Assembly: GCA_000421085.1 (NCBI GenBank)
Contig: ATWE01000006.1
Coordinates: forward strand, 1 to 64,000
Direction of reading: 5' to 3'
Length of the DNA: 64,000 bases
Source: Ensifer sp. USDA 6670
GTDB taxonomy: Bacteria > Pseudomonadota > Alphaproteobacteria > Rhizobiales > Rhizobiaceae
This document shows positions 1 through 7,474 of this stretch, piece after piece; the stretch's first letter is position 1; each line of letters starts with the position of its first letter. The notes under the pieces were generated by a model. It was not told the origin of the DNA and searched no databases. It saw nothing but the letters and a program-made list of their open reading frames with translations. The translations under genes were made by a program, and so were the position numbers.

Positions 1-268
1 CCTTCACGACTTCGATGGCCGACTCCATACCGGAATAGGCGGTATCAACCTTGGCAGCGCCGAGTCCGAGAGCGTCTTGGACTGCCGAAAGGGCCTGATT
101 GTCGGAGCGCATGGTGGTCGCGATCGACCAGTAGGCGGCGTTGTCGGAGGCCGAACCGACGCGGAGGCCGGAGGAGATGCGGCTCTGTGTGTCTTCCATG
201 CTGGAGGAGATCGAGCGCAGCGTCGAAAGCGCGGCCATTGCGGAGTTGTTGGTGAGAATGCTGGTCAT
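1..268 (-). CDS. flaA: flagellin, N-terminal part (cut by window edge)
   Basis: The reverse strand encodes a flagellin N-terminus beginning MTSILTNNSAMAALSTL, followed by the usual SISSSMEDTQSRISSGLRV-type segment with NAAYWSIAT and a DALGLGAAKVDTAYSGM-like stretch. These belong to the conserved D0/D1 coiled-coil region that polymerises in the filament. Only about 89 codons are inside the window; the C-terminus lies to the left. In S. meliloti the flagellin next to fliP is flaA, so the symbol rests on position as well as sequence. The start is the ATG at 268. A motif shared with the che operon promoter lies upstream at 305-353. Confidence 0.9.
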   Translation of the reverse strand, partial: MTSILTNNSAMAALSTLRSISSSMEDTQSRISSGLRVGSASDNAAYWSIATTMRSDNQALSAVQDALGLGAAKVDTAYSGMESAIEVVK

Positions 269-304
269 ATTCGTTTGTCCCTACGAAATACTGATTGGGG
301 GGAC

Positions 305-353
305 ATACCGGACTTAAAAAACGCTACCGGTCCCGACGGTCCGGCATCATGCC
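305..353 (-). promoter_or_regulatory. candidate flagellin promoter motif shared with icpA
   Basis: Upstream of the flagellin start lies an 11-bp palindrome GGCATCATGCC (343-353), an ACCGGT box (326-331) and ATACCGGA (305-312). The same three boxes in the same order precede icpA at 28681-28720. The palindrome-to-ACCGGT spacing is 11 bp here and 10 bp there. It may be a regulator site (Rem or VisNR are natural candidates), but no site is proven. The rest of 269-538 shows no gene. Confidence 0.35.
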
Positions 354-538
354 ACTCGGCTCCGCTCAACTCGTGATGGATACCAAACCCGTCGTGTGAG
401 GACGAAATTCGCAGCCATTCATTGCCAAGTGTTTAACCGGAGAAGGGCGTTCCCGGTCCCGGCGAAGGTGTGGTTAATCGCCTGTGAAATCCTATGCTTA
501 ACGGATTCTTGCCGGGCCGTCGTGCCTGGCGGCGCGGC

Positions 539-1276
539 TCAGATAAACGAGCGCACGAGGCTGCCGACGAGCAGGTTCCAGCCGTCGATCAGCACGAAGA
601 ACAGGATCTTGAAGGGCAGCGAAATCGCCGTCGGGGGAAGCATCATCATGCCCATCGCCATGGTGATCGTCGCGACGATAAGATCGATCACGAGGAAGGG
701 CAGCATGATCAGGAAGCCGATCTCGAAGCCGCGGCGGATCTCCGAGATCATGAAGGCCGGAACGACAGCGCGCAGGTCCACCTTCTCGTCGACGACGACG
801 GTCTGGCCCTTCTCCTTCGCGATGTCGATGAAGAGCTGCAGGTCCTTGTCGCGGGTATTGGCCAGCATGAATTCGCGAAAAGGCTCCGACATCCGCTGCA
901 TCGCGTCCGTCTCGGAGATCTCGTTCTTCAGGAGCGGATCGATGCCGTCGCGCCAGGCGCGGTCGAAGGTTGGCGCCATGACGTAGAAGGTCATGAAGAG
1001 CGCGAGCGACACCATGATCATGTTGGAGGGCGTCGTCGCGAGCCCCATCCCCGAACGCAGGATCGCGAAGGCGATGACGAAGCGCGGGAAGCTCGTCACC
1101 ATGATCAGGATACCCGGGGCCACCGAAAGGACGGTCAGAAGGCCGAAGGTGCGGATGATCCACGAGGCGACGGAGCCGTCGACCGGCGCATTCAGGATAT
1201 CGGCGGGGAAGCTCTGAGCCCCGGCAATTCCCGACATCGCCATCATGGCGATTATGAAGGTGGCAAACCGGAGCAT
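539..1276 (-). CDS. fliP: flagellar export gate protein FliP
   Basis: FliP forms, with FliQ and FliR, the export gate of the flagellar type III secretion apparatus in the inner membrane. The 245-residue product has the usual family length. It starts with a cleavable signal-like segment (MLRFATFIIAMMAMSGIAGAQS) and carries four hydrophobic segments, including one with the family-typical TSFPRFVIAFAILRSGMG stretch and a C-terminal LINLLVGSLVRSF-like end. It is the last gene of the leftward basal-body operon, 7 bp after fliL, and is separated from the flagellin gene by about 270 bp. Confidence 0.95.
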   Translation of the reverse strand: MLRFATFIIAMMAMSGIAGAQSFPADILNAPVDGSVASWIIRTFGLLTVLSVAPGILIMVTSFPRFVIAFAILRSGMGLATTPSNMIMVSLALFMTFYVMAPTFDRAWRDGIDPLLKNEISETDAMQRMSEPFREFMLANTRDKDLQLFIDIAKEKGQTVVVDEKVDLRAVVPAFMISEIRRGFEIGFLIMLPFLVIDLIVATITMAMGMMMLPPTAISLPFKILFFVLIDGWNLLVGSLVRSFI

Positions 1277-1283
1277 CAGCGAA

Positions 1284-1775
1284 TCATTGGATGACGAAGG
1301 TGCGGAACATCACATTCGTTACGCGGCCCTCGGAGCGCAGGTCAACCCGCTCCTGGATGTCATCCCGGAGATATTGGAAGCCGCGCGGACCTTGGATCTG
1401 CTGCAGCGACACGGTCTTCAGATAGGCCGCAATGTCCTGGTGTATCGTCTCCGCCAGCGCAACGTCGGGAGCGCCATCGAACTGGAGCGCGACTTCGAGG
1501 CGAACCCAGTTTTCGGCCGGATAGGCAAGGTTCGTCGTAATCGGATCGAGCTGCACGATGCCGTGTGCCACCGCTGACATTTTCGGTATGTCCTCCTCGC
1601 CGGTCGCGTTGGCAGGAAGCTCGGCCGCGGCTTCCGTCTTCTCGGACGGCGGCGGCGCGAGGAGCATGCCGGCGAGCCAGCCGCCACCGCCCGCGACGAG
1701 CGTCAGCACCGCGACGGCCGCGATGGTCATCAGCCGCGAGGGGGCCTTCGTTTCTTTGCTCTCGATTTCTTCCAT
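1284..1775 (-). CDS. fliL: flagellar basal body-associated protein FliL
   Basis: FliL is a single-pass inner-membrane protein that associates with the stator and basal body. The 163-residue product has a short charged cytoplasmic N-terminus (MEEIESKETKAP), one membrane segment at about residues 16-40 (LMTIAAVAVLTLVAGGGGWLAG) and a periplasmic domain ending in the family-typical NVMFRTFVIQ. It sits between flgH (15 bp upstream) and fliP (7 bp downstream), the order known from S. meliloti. Confidence 0.92.
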   Translation of the reverse strand: MEEIESKETKAPSRLMTIAAVAVLTLVAGGGGWLAGMLLAPPPSEKTEAAAELPANATGEEDIPKMSAVAHGIVQLDPITTNLAYPAENWVRLEVALQFDGAPDVALAETIHQDIAAYLKTVSLQQIQGPRGFQYLRDDIQERVDLRSEGRVTNVMFRTFVIQ

Positions 1776-1790
1776 TGTGCTTCCGGCCGG

Positions 1791-2501
1791 TCAGAGGGGC
1801 GAGACGAGATCGACGACCTGCTGGCCCCACGGCGGCTGCTGGACCTCCGTCAGGCGGCCGCGGCCGCCATAGGAGATGCGCGCCTCGGCGATGCGGTCGT
1901 AGGAGATGACGTTGTCGGCGTCCACGTCGCGCGGCCGGACGATGCCCGCGACATTGAGGATGCGCAGCTCGTGGTTGACGCGCACTTCCTGCGAGCCGCT
2001 GATGAGGAGGTTGCCGTTTTCGAGGACGCCGGTCACGACGGCGGCGACCAGCAGCCTGAGCTTCTCCGAACGCTCGGTCTTGCCGTCACCTTCGGTCTTG
2101 GTGTTTGAGCCGTATTCGAGATCGCCCGACCAGGCGAAGTCGCTCGTCTGGGATTGCCCGCTGGCGCCGAGATTGAAGCCGCTCGAATTCTTGCGGCTGC
2201 GGTCCGTCTCGTTTTCGAAGGAGGCCTTGTCGTCGATGCGAATGTCGACCGTCAGTATGTCGCCGATATTGATCGCGCGCGCATCCTTGAAGAGGGCCGC
2301 CTGCTGGTCGTTCCAAAGCGAGTACCCGTTCGTGACGTGGCGCGGCTGCTTCGGATACATGGCAAGCTGCGGCGTCTGCGTATATTGCAGGCCGCTGCCG
2401 ATCGGGCTCATGGCCGGCGCCCGCCCGATCTCGTTGAAGGCCTGATTCTGGCAACCCGCCAGGAGCCCTGCGGCCAGTACGGCCGTGATGCGCGTTCTCA
2501 T
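1791..2501 (-). CDS. flgH: flagellar L-ring lipoprotein FlgH
   Basis: FlgH builds the L ring in the outer membrane around the distal rod. The start at 2501 gives a 236-residue protein with a lipoprotein signal (MRTRITAVLAAGLLAGC, lipobox Cys17). FlgH-typical segments follow: SLWNDQQAALFKD, DILTVDI, the ENGNLLISGSQEVRVN stretch, the NVAGIVRPRDV stretch and a GRGRLTEVQQPPWGQQ end. The reading frame stays open far upstream (to 3047), but that part overlaps motE and is not coding in this frame. Start and motE stop overlap as ATGA, indicating translational coupling. Confidence 0.94.
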   Translation of the reverse strand: MRTRITAVLAAGLLAGCQNQAFNEIGRAPAMSPIGSGLQYTQTPQLAMYPKQPRHVTNGYSLWNDQQAALFKDARAINIGDILTVDIRIDDKASFENETDRSRKNSSGFNLGASGQSQTSDFAWSGDLEYGSNTKTEGDGKTERSEKLRLLVAAVVTGVLENGNLLISGSQEVRVNHELRILNVAGIVRPRDVDADNVISYDRIAEARISYGGRGRLTEVQQPPWGQQVVDLVSPL

Positions 2502-3037
2502 GATGGCTCCTTGGAGGTATTGGGGTCGCTCGCGCTCGAAATGATGTTGGTCAGCACCGCTGCCCTTTCGTCGCTCATTTCGCTGAGGATCAGCGACGAC
2601 TGGCGCGGCGGCAGGCGCATGACGATTGCAGCCGCGATCTCCGGACGCACCATCTCGAGCTTGCCGGCGGCGGCATCCGGCTTCATCGTCTTGTAGATGT
2701 CGACAAGGCCAAGTTCCGCCTGTTTGAGGAAATCGTTGCGGCGCTTCAGCCAGTCCTCGTACTCCGCCCGGCGCGTCTCCAGCGTCGCGATCCGCTCGTC
2801 GACATTCGCTTTGAGCTTCTCCAGGTCCTGGCGCTGCAAAACGTAGCGCTGGTCGCGCGCGGCGTCGGCGATATTGGTGCAGAACTTTTCGATTTCGCTC
2901 GCCGTGGCGCTGTCGGCCGGCGGCGCCGTGACGTCCTGCGCGAAAGCACCTGATATCGAAAGCATGAGCGCGGCGGCGACCGAGCCCAGGAGAAAGCGGC
3001 GCGCCTTGCCGAAGACACGATCGAAGTTTCCGGTCAT
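2498..3037 (-). CDS. motE: motility protein MotE, periplasmic chaperone of MotC
   Basis: In S. meliloti MotE is a periplasmic chaperone that stabilises MotC, a rhizobial stator component. The 179-residue product has an N-terminal signal (about residues 1-33, ending near GAFAQ), a helical, charged coiled-coil region around residues 65-110 (DLEKLKANVDERIATLE onward) and a MgtE_N-like stretch (AAAIVMRLPPRQSSLILSEM). It lies between flgI and flgH and overlaps both by 4 bp. The assignment rests on sequence character and exact position. Confidence 0.88.
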   Translation of the reverse strand: MTGNFDRVFGKARRFLLGSVAAALMLSISGAFAQDVTAPPADSATASEIEKFCTNIADAARDQRYVLQRQDLEKLKANVDERIATLETRRAEYEDWLKRRNDFLKQAELGLVDIYKTMKPDAAAGKLEMVRPEIAAAIVMRLPPRQSSLILSEMSDERAAVLTNIISSASDPNTSKEPS

Positions 3038-4149
3038 TGCAGTACAAGCTCCGCCTGTAGGGCTCCCGCCGATTTGATGCTCTGGAGGATCGCGATGATC
3101 CCGTCCGGCTTGACGCCGATGCTGTTCAGGCCCGCAACGAGCGAACGCAGGCTCGAGCCGTTGAGGATGGCGACCGTGCCGCCGTCGGCCTGCGCTTCGA
3201 TCGTGGTGTTGGGCTCGTAGGCCGTCTCGCCGCGCGAGAACGGTTCCGGCTGGACGATCGTCGGCGTCTCGCTGACCTGCACCGTCAGCGTGCCGTAGCT
3301 GACGGCCACTTCGGCGACGCGGACGTCCTGGCCGATGACGATCGTGCCGGTGCGCTCGTTGATGACGACCCGGGCCGGCGCGTCGGTCTCGATCACCAGG
3401 TTCTCCACGTCCGCCATCAGGCGTGCGAGATCCGCCATCTTCGGCTTCTGGACCAGGACGGACTGGGAGTCCAAGGCTTCGGCGATGCGGCCGCCAAATT
3501 GCGCCGCGGCGTATCTGTTGATCGCCGCGGCCATGCCGACGGCGGTCGAAAAGTCCGGATTGCGCAGCTGCAGCACGAGATTGAAGCCGTCCTTGAATTT
3601 CGACGGCAGTTCCCGCTCGATGATGGCGCCGTTCGGGACACGTCCCGCTGTGGTCACGCCCTGGCTCAATTCGGCGGCTTCACCTTGGGCGTTGAATCCG
3701 CTGACGACCACCGAGCCCTGTGCCACGGCGTAGATCTGGCCGTCGGCGCCCGAAAGCGAGGTCATGACCAGCGTCCCGCCACGCAGCGACGTCGCATCGC
3801 CCAGCGAACCCACGGTCACGTCGAGCCGGCTGCCGGGGCTCGCGAAAGGCGGCAGCGTGGCGGTGACGAGCACCGCCGCGACGTTGCGCGTGCGCGAGTC
3901 CCCGCCCTGCGTGGAAATGCCGAGGTTCTGCAGCATGGCGCGGATCGACTGATCCGTGAACGGAGACGAGCGCAGGCTGTCGCCGGTGCCCTGCAGGCCG
4001 ACCACCAGGCCGTAACCGATGAGCTGGTTGTCCCTGCCCGACTGCAGAGACGCGACGTCCTTGATCCGCGAGGCCGCATAGGCAGAGGTCAAGGTCGCGG
4101 CGAAGACCACCGCGAGGGTCAGCAGCCACTTGCATGCATTGATCTTCAT
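3034..4149 (-). CDS. flgI: flagellar P-ring protein FlgI
   Basis: FlgI forms the periplasmic P ring around the rod. The 371-residue product is of family length and has a Sec signal (cleavage likely after residue 25, ...TSAYA/ASRIKD). The family hallmarks RIKDVASLQSGRDNQLIGYGLVVGL and GTGDSLRSSPFTDQSI follow, with the C-terminal LVAGLNSIGVKPDGIIAILQSIKSAGAL. Its start overlaps the flgA stop by 4 bp and its stop overlaps the motE start by 4 bp, so it is tightly coupled within the basal-body operon. Confidence 0.96.
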   Translation of the reverse strand: MKINACKWLLTLAVVFAATLTSAYAASRIKDVASLQSGRDNQLIGYGLVVGLQGTGDSLRSSPFTDQSIRAMLQNLGISTQGGDSRTRNVAAVLVTATLPPFASPGSRLDVTVGSLGDATSLRGGTLVMTSLSGADGQIYAVAQGSVVVSGFNAQGEAAELSQGVTTAGRVPNGAIIERELPSKFKDGFNLVLQLRNPDFSTAVGMAAAINRYAAAQFGGRIAEALDSQSVLVQKPKMADLARLMADVENLVIETDAPARVVINERTGTIVIGQDVRVAEVAVSYGTLTVQVSETPTIVQPEPFSRGETAYEPNTTIEAQADGGTVAILNGSSLRSLVAGLNSIGVKPDGIIAILQSIKSAGALQAELVLQ

Positions 4150-4652
4150 TTCGCCACCACATGGATCGTGCTGTCCGCCATCACCGTCCCGGAGACGATC
4201 ACGCCGGTATCGACGTTGCGCACGCGGATCAGATCGCCGACCGCTGCATCCTGCAGCGGCGAGCCGGCGGCCGTTATCGTCAGACCGCCATTGTTGAAGA
4301 CGAGGCGAACGGTGGAGCCGCGTTCGACCGCATATTGCTCGCGAAGCGCCGAGGCCAGGATGACCCGCCCGGGAAGAAGGGTCCGCTTGCTCACCATGCC
4401 GTCGACCTCGTCGATCGAGCGCACATAACCGTCGCGCAGGTCCGGATTGGTCACGTCGACCACCTCCAGCATGCTCGCATCGAGCTTCTCGCCGGGATAG
4501 ATCGTCTGCTTCGGAATGACGGCCGTCGGCGGTTCGGCAAGGGCTGCCGCCGAAAACAGGCAGCTCGCCATGGCGGCAAACAGGACCGCTCGCGCCGGCT
4601 GCGCGAACCCGCCTGCAACTGCTTTTCCTCCGGGGGATCGGCGAAACATCAT
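4146..4652 (-). CDS. flgA: P-ring assembly chaperone FlgA
   Basis: FlgA is a periplasmic chaperone for P-ring assembly. The 168-residue product has an N-terminal hydrophobic signal (about residues 20-40, AVLFAAMASCLFSAAALAE) and a SAF-type domain: IYPGEKLDASMLEVVDV, LPGRVILASALREQYAVERGSTVRLVF and a C-terminal RVRNVDTGVIVSGTVMADSTIHV. This is the short alphaproteobacterial form. Two adjacent ATG codons (4652 and 4649) could serve as start. It lies 18 bp after flgG and overlaps flgI by 4 bp. Confidence 0.9.
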   Translation of the reverse strand: MMFRRSPGGKAVAGGFAQPARAVLFAAMASCLFSAAALAEPPTAVIPKQTIYPGEKLDASMLEVVDVTNPDLRDGYVRSIDEVDGMVSKRTLLPGRVILASALREQYAVERGSTVRLVFNNGGLTITAAGSPLQDAAVGDLIRVRNVDTGVIVSGTVMADSTIHVVAK

Positions 4653-4670
4653 GTTTGCCTCCTCTTCCTG

Positions 4671-5459
4671 TTACCTCAGGTTCTTGCTCACCGTGGCGGC
4701 CATTTCGTCCGCGGCCTGGATGATCTTCGAATTCATCTCATAGGCACGCTGGGCCGAGATGAGGTCGGTAATCTCCTTGACCGGATCGACGTTCGAGGAT
4801 TCCAGGTAATTCTGCTTGACCTGCGCAAAGCCCGGATCGGCCGGCGTGCCGACGATCGGATCGCCGGAGGCCGGCGTCTGCCGGAACAGGTTCTCGCCCA
4901 TCGGCTCGAGACCGGCTTCGTTGACGAAGTTCGCGATCGTCAGCTGGCCGATTTCCTGCAGCTCCGTATCGTTGCCGATCCGCACCATCACCTGGCCCGA
5001 CGAGGTGAAGACGATCTCGGTCGCGTCCTGCGGCACGGTGACGCCCGGAACCACGGTATAGCCGTCGATGGTCACGAGCTGGCCCGTGGCATTGGTGTTG
5101 AAAGCCCCAGAGCGGGTGTAGACCGTCTCGCCATCAGGCGTCTCAATCTGAAACCAGCCGCGACCGACAAGCGCGAGGTCGTAGTCGTTGCCGGTATTGA
5201 CGAGGCTGCCCTGGATATGAAGGTTTCGCACGGCGGAGGTCTGGACGCCCAGGCCGATGATCGCGCCTTCAGGCACGATCGCCTGGTTGGAGCGGTTGGG
5301 GACGCCCTGCGCCCGCTCGGTCTGGTAGAGCAGGTCCGAAAATTCGGCGCGCGCCCGCTTGTAGCCGGTCGTGTTGATGTTCGCGATGTTGTTCGCGATG
5401 ACTTCGAGATTCAATTGCTGGGCGTTCATGCCCGTGGCGGCGATGGAAAGGGCCTTCAT
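4671..5459 (-). CDS. flgG: flagellar distal rod protein FlgG
   Basis: FlgG forms the distal rod. The 262-residue length matches the family. The N-terminus carries the rod/hook signature [20 protein letters not shown] with [18 protein letters not shown]. The C-terminus has the flagellar basal-body motif [18 protein letters not shown] followed by [16 protein letters not shown]. Neighbours are fliE (11 bp upstream) and flgA (18 bp downstream), the standard order for this operon. Confidence 0.96.
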
Positions 5460-5470
5460 GTGTCTTTTCC

Positions 5471-5806
5471 TCAGATCTGCATGCGCGCGATTTCGAGATA
5501 GGCGGTGACCACCTTGTCGCGGATCGCGATTGCGGTCTGGAGAGATTGCTCGGCGCTCATGACGGCATCGACGACTTCGCGGGTGTTCGCTTCTCCCCGG
5601 ATCGCCTGCAGCGACGTTCCCTCCGCCGACTTCATCGAGCGGATGGCGTCCGTGGTCATGTTGCCGAGGACTTCGGCGAAGCTCCCCGCCTGAGGCGCGG
5701 CCGCGCCGGCACCCTGCATGACGAGCGAGGCGGAAGAGACCGGGCCGGCGCCTTCGGTCTCCCTGATGGTCGAAAACGCGCCGACGGACTGAATTGCATC
5801 GATCAT
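5471..5806 (-). CDS. fliE: flagellar MS-ring/rod junction protein FliE
   Basis: FliE links the MS ring to the proximal rod. The 111-residue protein has the family pattern [23 protein letters not shown] and the C-terminal [33 protein letters not shown]. The last base of the flgC stop and the fliE start share position 5806, so the genes are coupled. Confidence 0.93.
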
Positions 5807-6225
5807 TATTGCGAAGCCCTCAACAGGTCGATTGTCTGGGAGATGAGATCGCGAGACTGCTTGATGGTCTGCAGATTGGCCTCGTAGGCACGGTTGGCCT
5901 CGCGCATGTCCGCCATCTCGATGAGGATGTTGACGTTCGGCAATTTCACCATGCCTTTCTCGTCGGCCGCCGGATTGCCCGGGTCGAACTCGATGCTGAA
6001 ATCCGAATCGTCCGTGCCGAGGCGTTCGACCTCGACGAGGGACGCGCCGCTTGCCCGGTCGACCTCCGCGGCAAAGCTGATCGTCTTGCGGCGGAAAGGA
6101 TCGGCGCCGGGGACGTCGCCGGTCGAGCGGGCGTTGGCGATGTTTTCCGAGACGATACGCAAACGCGTCGATTCCGCCTGCAGACCGGAGGCGGAAACCT
6201 TAAGTGCGGAGGTCAACGGATCCAT
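5806..6225 (-). CDS. flgC: flagellar proximal rod protein FlgC
   Basis: FlgC is a proximal rod subunit. The 139-residue product begins [20 protein letters not shown] with [10 protein letters not shown], the rod-protein signature, and ends with the [20 protein letters not shown] and [18 protein letters not shown] motifs. It follows flgB by 6 bp and precedes fliE directly. Confidence 0.95.
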
Positions 6226-6231
6226 GGTCGC

Positions 6232-6615
6232 TTACTTCCGTACCGTCATGAGAATCATCCGGTGAAAGGACTTCACCAGCCCGGCATTGAGCTCGTAGTC
6301 GCGCTTGATCGCGCCGGTCTTCATCAATTCCTCTTCGAGCGCGACCGTATTGCCGGACTGCTGCACGGCGACATCGTCGAGAGCGCTGACTTCGGTCACA
6401 TGGGCGGCTTCCGGGCTTTCGGTGAAATGGGCGCGATGGGTCGCGGCCATTTGGATACCGGTGTTCTGCAGCACGCTTTCGAAGGGCTGGACGTCTTTCG
6501 CCCTGTAGTGCGGCGTATTGGCATTGGCGATGTTGCCCGCCACCACGTTCTGGCGGACGGTGAGCCACTGGGCCTGCCGCGACGCGAGTTCGAAAAGCTG
6601 AATCGGTTCCATCAA
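6232..6615 (-). CDS. flgB: flagellar proximal rod protein FlgB
   Basis: FlgB is a proximal rod subunit. The 127-residue product contains the signature LASRQAQWLTVRQNVVAGNI followed by ANANTPHYRAKDV, and a C-terminal LNAGLVKSFHRMILMTVRK. Two tandem ATG codons (6615 and 6612) are possible starts. Upstream lies a 159-bp inverted-repeat element that separates it from the fliI group. Confidence 0.94.
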   Translation of the reverse strand: MMEPIQLFELASRQAQWLTVRQNVVAGNIANANTPHYRAKDVQPFESVLQNTGIQMAATHRAHFTESPEAAHVTEVSALDDVAVQQSGNTVALEEELMKTGAIKRDYELNAGLVKSFHRMILMTVRK

Positions 6616-6726
6616 GAGCTCCTGCTGATGATGGCGAACCTAGGCCGGTAATCTTGCGTGGGACTTGTCGGAGATGCGGAAGGACTAATGCGTTGGAGCG
6701 CGCGTGATCTGGTCGGTCGCATAAGG

Positions 6727-6885
6727 CCCCTCCCCAACCCCTCCCCACAGGTGGGAGGGGCTAGGCGCCCGGGGCGATCGCCTGGCCAATTCGCAAGCTT
6801 GACGTTCGACGCAACGGGTGATTTTGGATCGAACGGATGCGGCAGAAGTCGCCCCTCCCCCTTGTGGGGAGGGGTTGGGGAGGGG
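6727..6885. repeat. RIME-like intergenic palindromic element
   Basis: The ends form a perfect 20-nt inverted repeat: a C-rich arm with CCCCTCCCCAACCCC at 6727-6746 and its exact complement at 6866-6885. Each arm also forms its own inner hairpin with adjacent C-rich or G-rich sequence. This is the structure of rhizobial intergenic mosaic elements. The element fills most of the gap 6616-6919 inside the flagellar gene group, in which I see no gene. Confidence 0.75.
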
Positions 6886-6919
6886 TCTCGAAGTACTTCG
6901 CCACACCTCGGCAAAGGCG

Positions 6920-7474
6920 CTACTTCGCCTCGAAGATCTCGCCCTTGGACGTGATCATCACCCAGCGGCCGTCGCGCTCCTCGAAAGTGGCAAGCCGGCT
7001 GTTGTCCGGCAATACCGAGCCGATACGGACGATATACATGCCGCTCGCATCCTCGATGAGTGCGCGGCCATTGGCGACGTGCATGAGTTTGAAGCTCTCC
7101 TGCCCGGGGAACGGCTGATCGGGCGCCCCCATCTCCCTGCCCTCTTCGGCGGGATCCTTATCGAGCCCCGGCACGGTTGCCGTCGTCAGGCGATCGACGG
7201 CGGCGGCGGTCTCCTTGTCCATGTCTGTCATTGCCAGCGGCGACACCGACAGGACCTGCCGTTCCGGGCGCTCCGGCAGATCGCGCGTCGTTCCCTGCCA
7301 GAGCGAAGGCATCGAGAATTTCTCCGGATGCAGGTAGACGTACCACGGCAGGAACGTCGCACAGGCAGCCATGGCCAGGCCGATCGCACCGAGTATCTTG
7401 TCGATCAGCGGCATCCGGGTTTCGCGGCGGCGTTGGCGCACGATCTCGTCTGCATCGAAGTCCGTCAATTTCAT
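6920..7474 (-). CDS. conserved rhizobial flagellar-locus membrane protein
   Basis: The 184-residue protein (start MKLTDFDADEIVRQ) has one membrane segment near residues 25-48 (LIDKILGAIGLAMAACATFLPWYVYL) and a soluble C-terminal domain (residues about 120-184) with a small beta-rich repeat-like pattern ending WVMITSKGEIFEAK. The start at 7474 overlaps the fliI stop as ATGA, so it is translated in step with fliI. An upstream-extended reading of this frame lies inside fliI and is not coding. A homologue sits at this place in S. meliloti; its role in motility is unknown to me. Confidence 0.8.
   Translation of the reverse strand: MKLTDFDADEIVRQRRRETRMPLIDKILGAIGLAMAACATFLPWYVYLHPEKFSMPSLWQGTTRDLPERPERQVLSVSPLAMTDMDKETAAAVDRLTTATVPGLDKDPAEEGREMGAPDQPFPGQESFKLMHVANGRALIEDASGMYIVRIGSVLPDNSRLATFEERDGRWVMITSKGEIFEAK

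Noticed and set aside
1791-3047. A 418-codon frame ending in FlgH
   Set aside because: The upstream part overlaps motE in another frame and has no protein character; FlgH begins at the lipoprotein signal at 2501.
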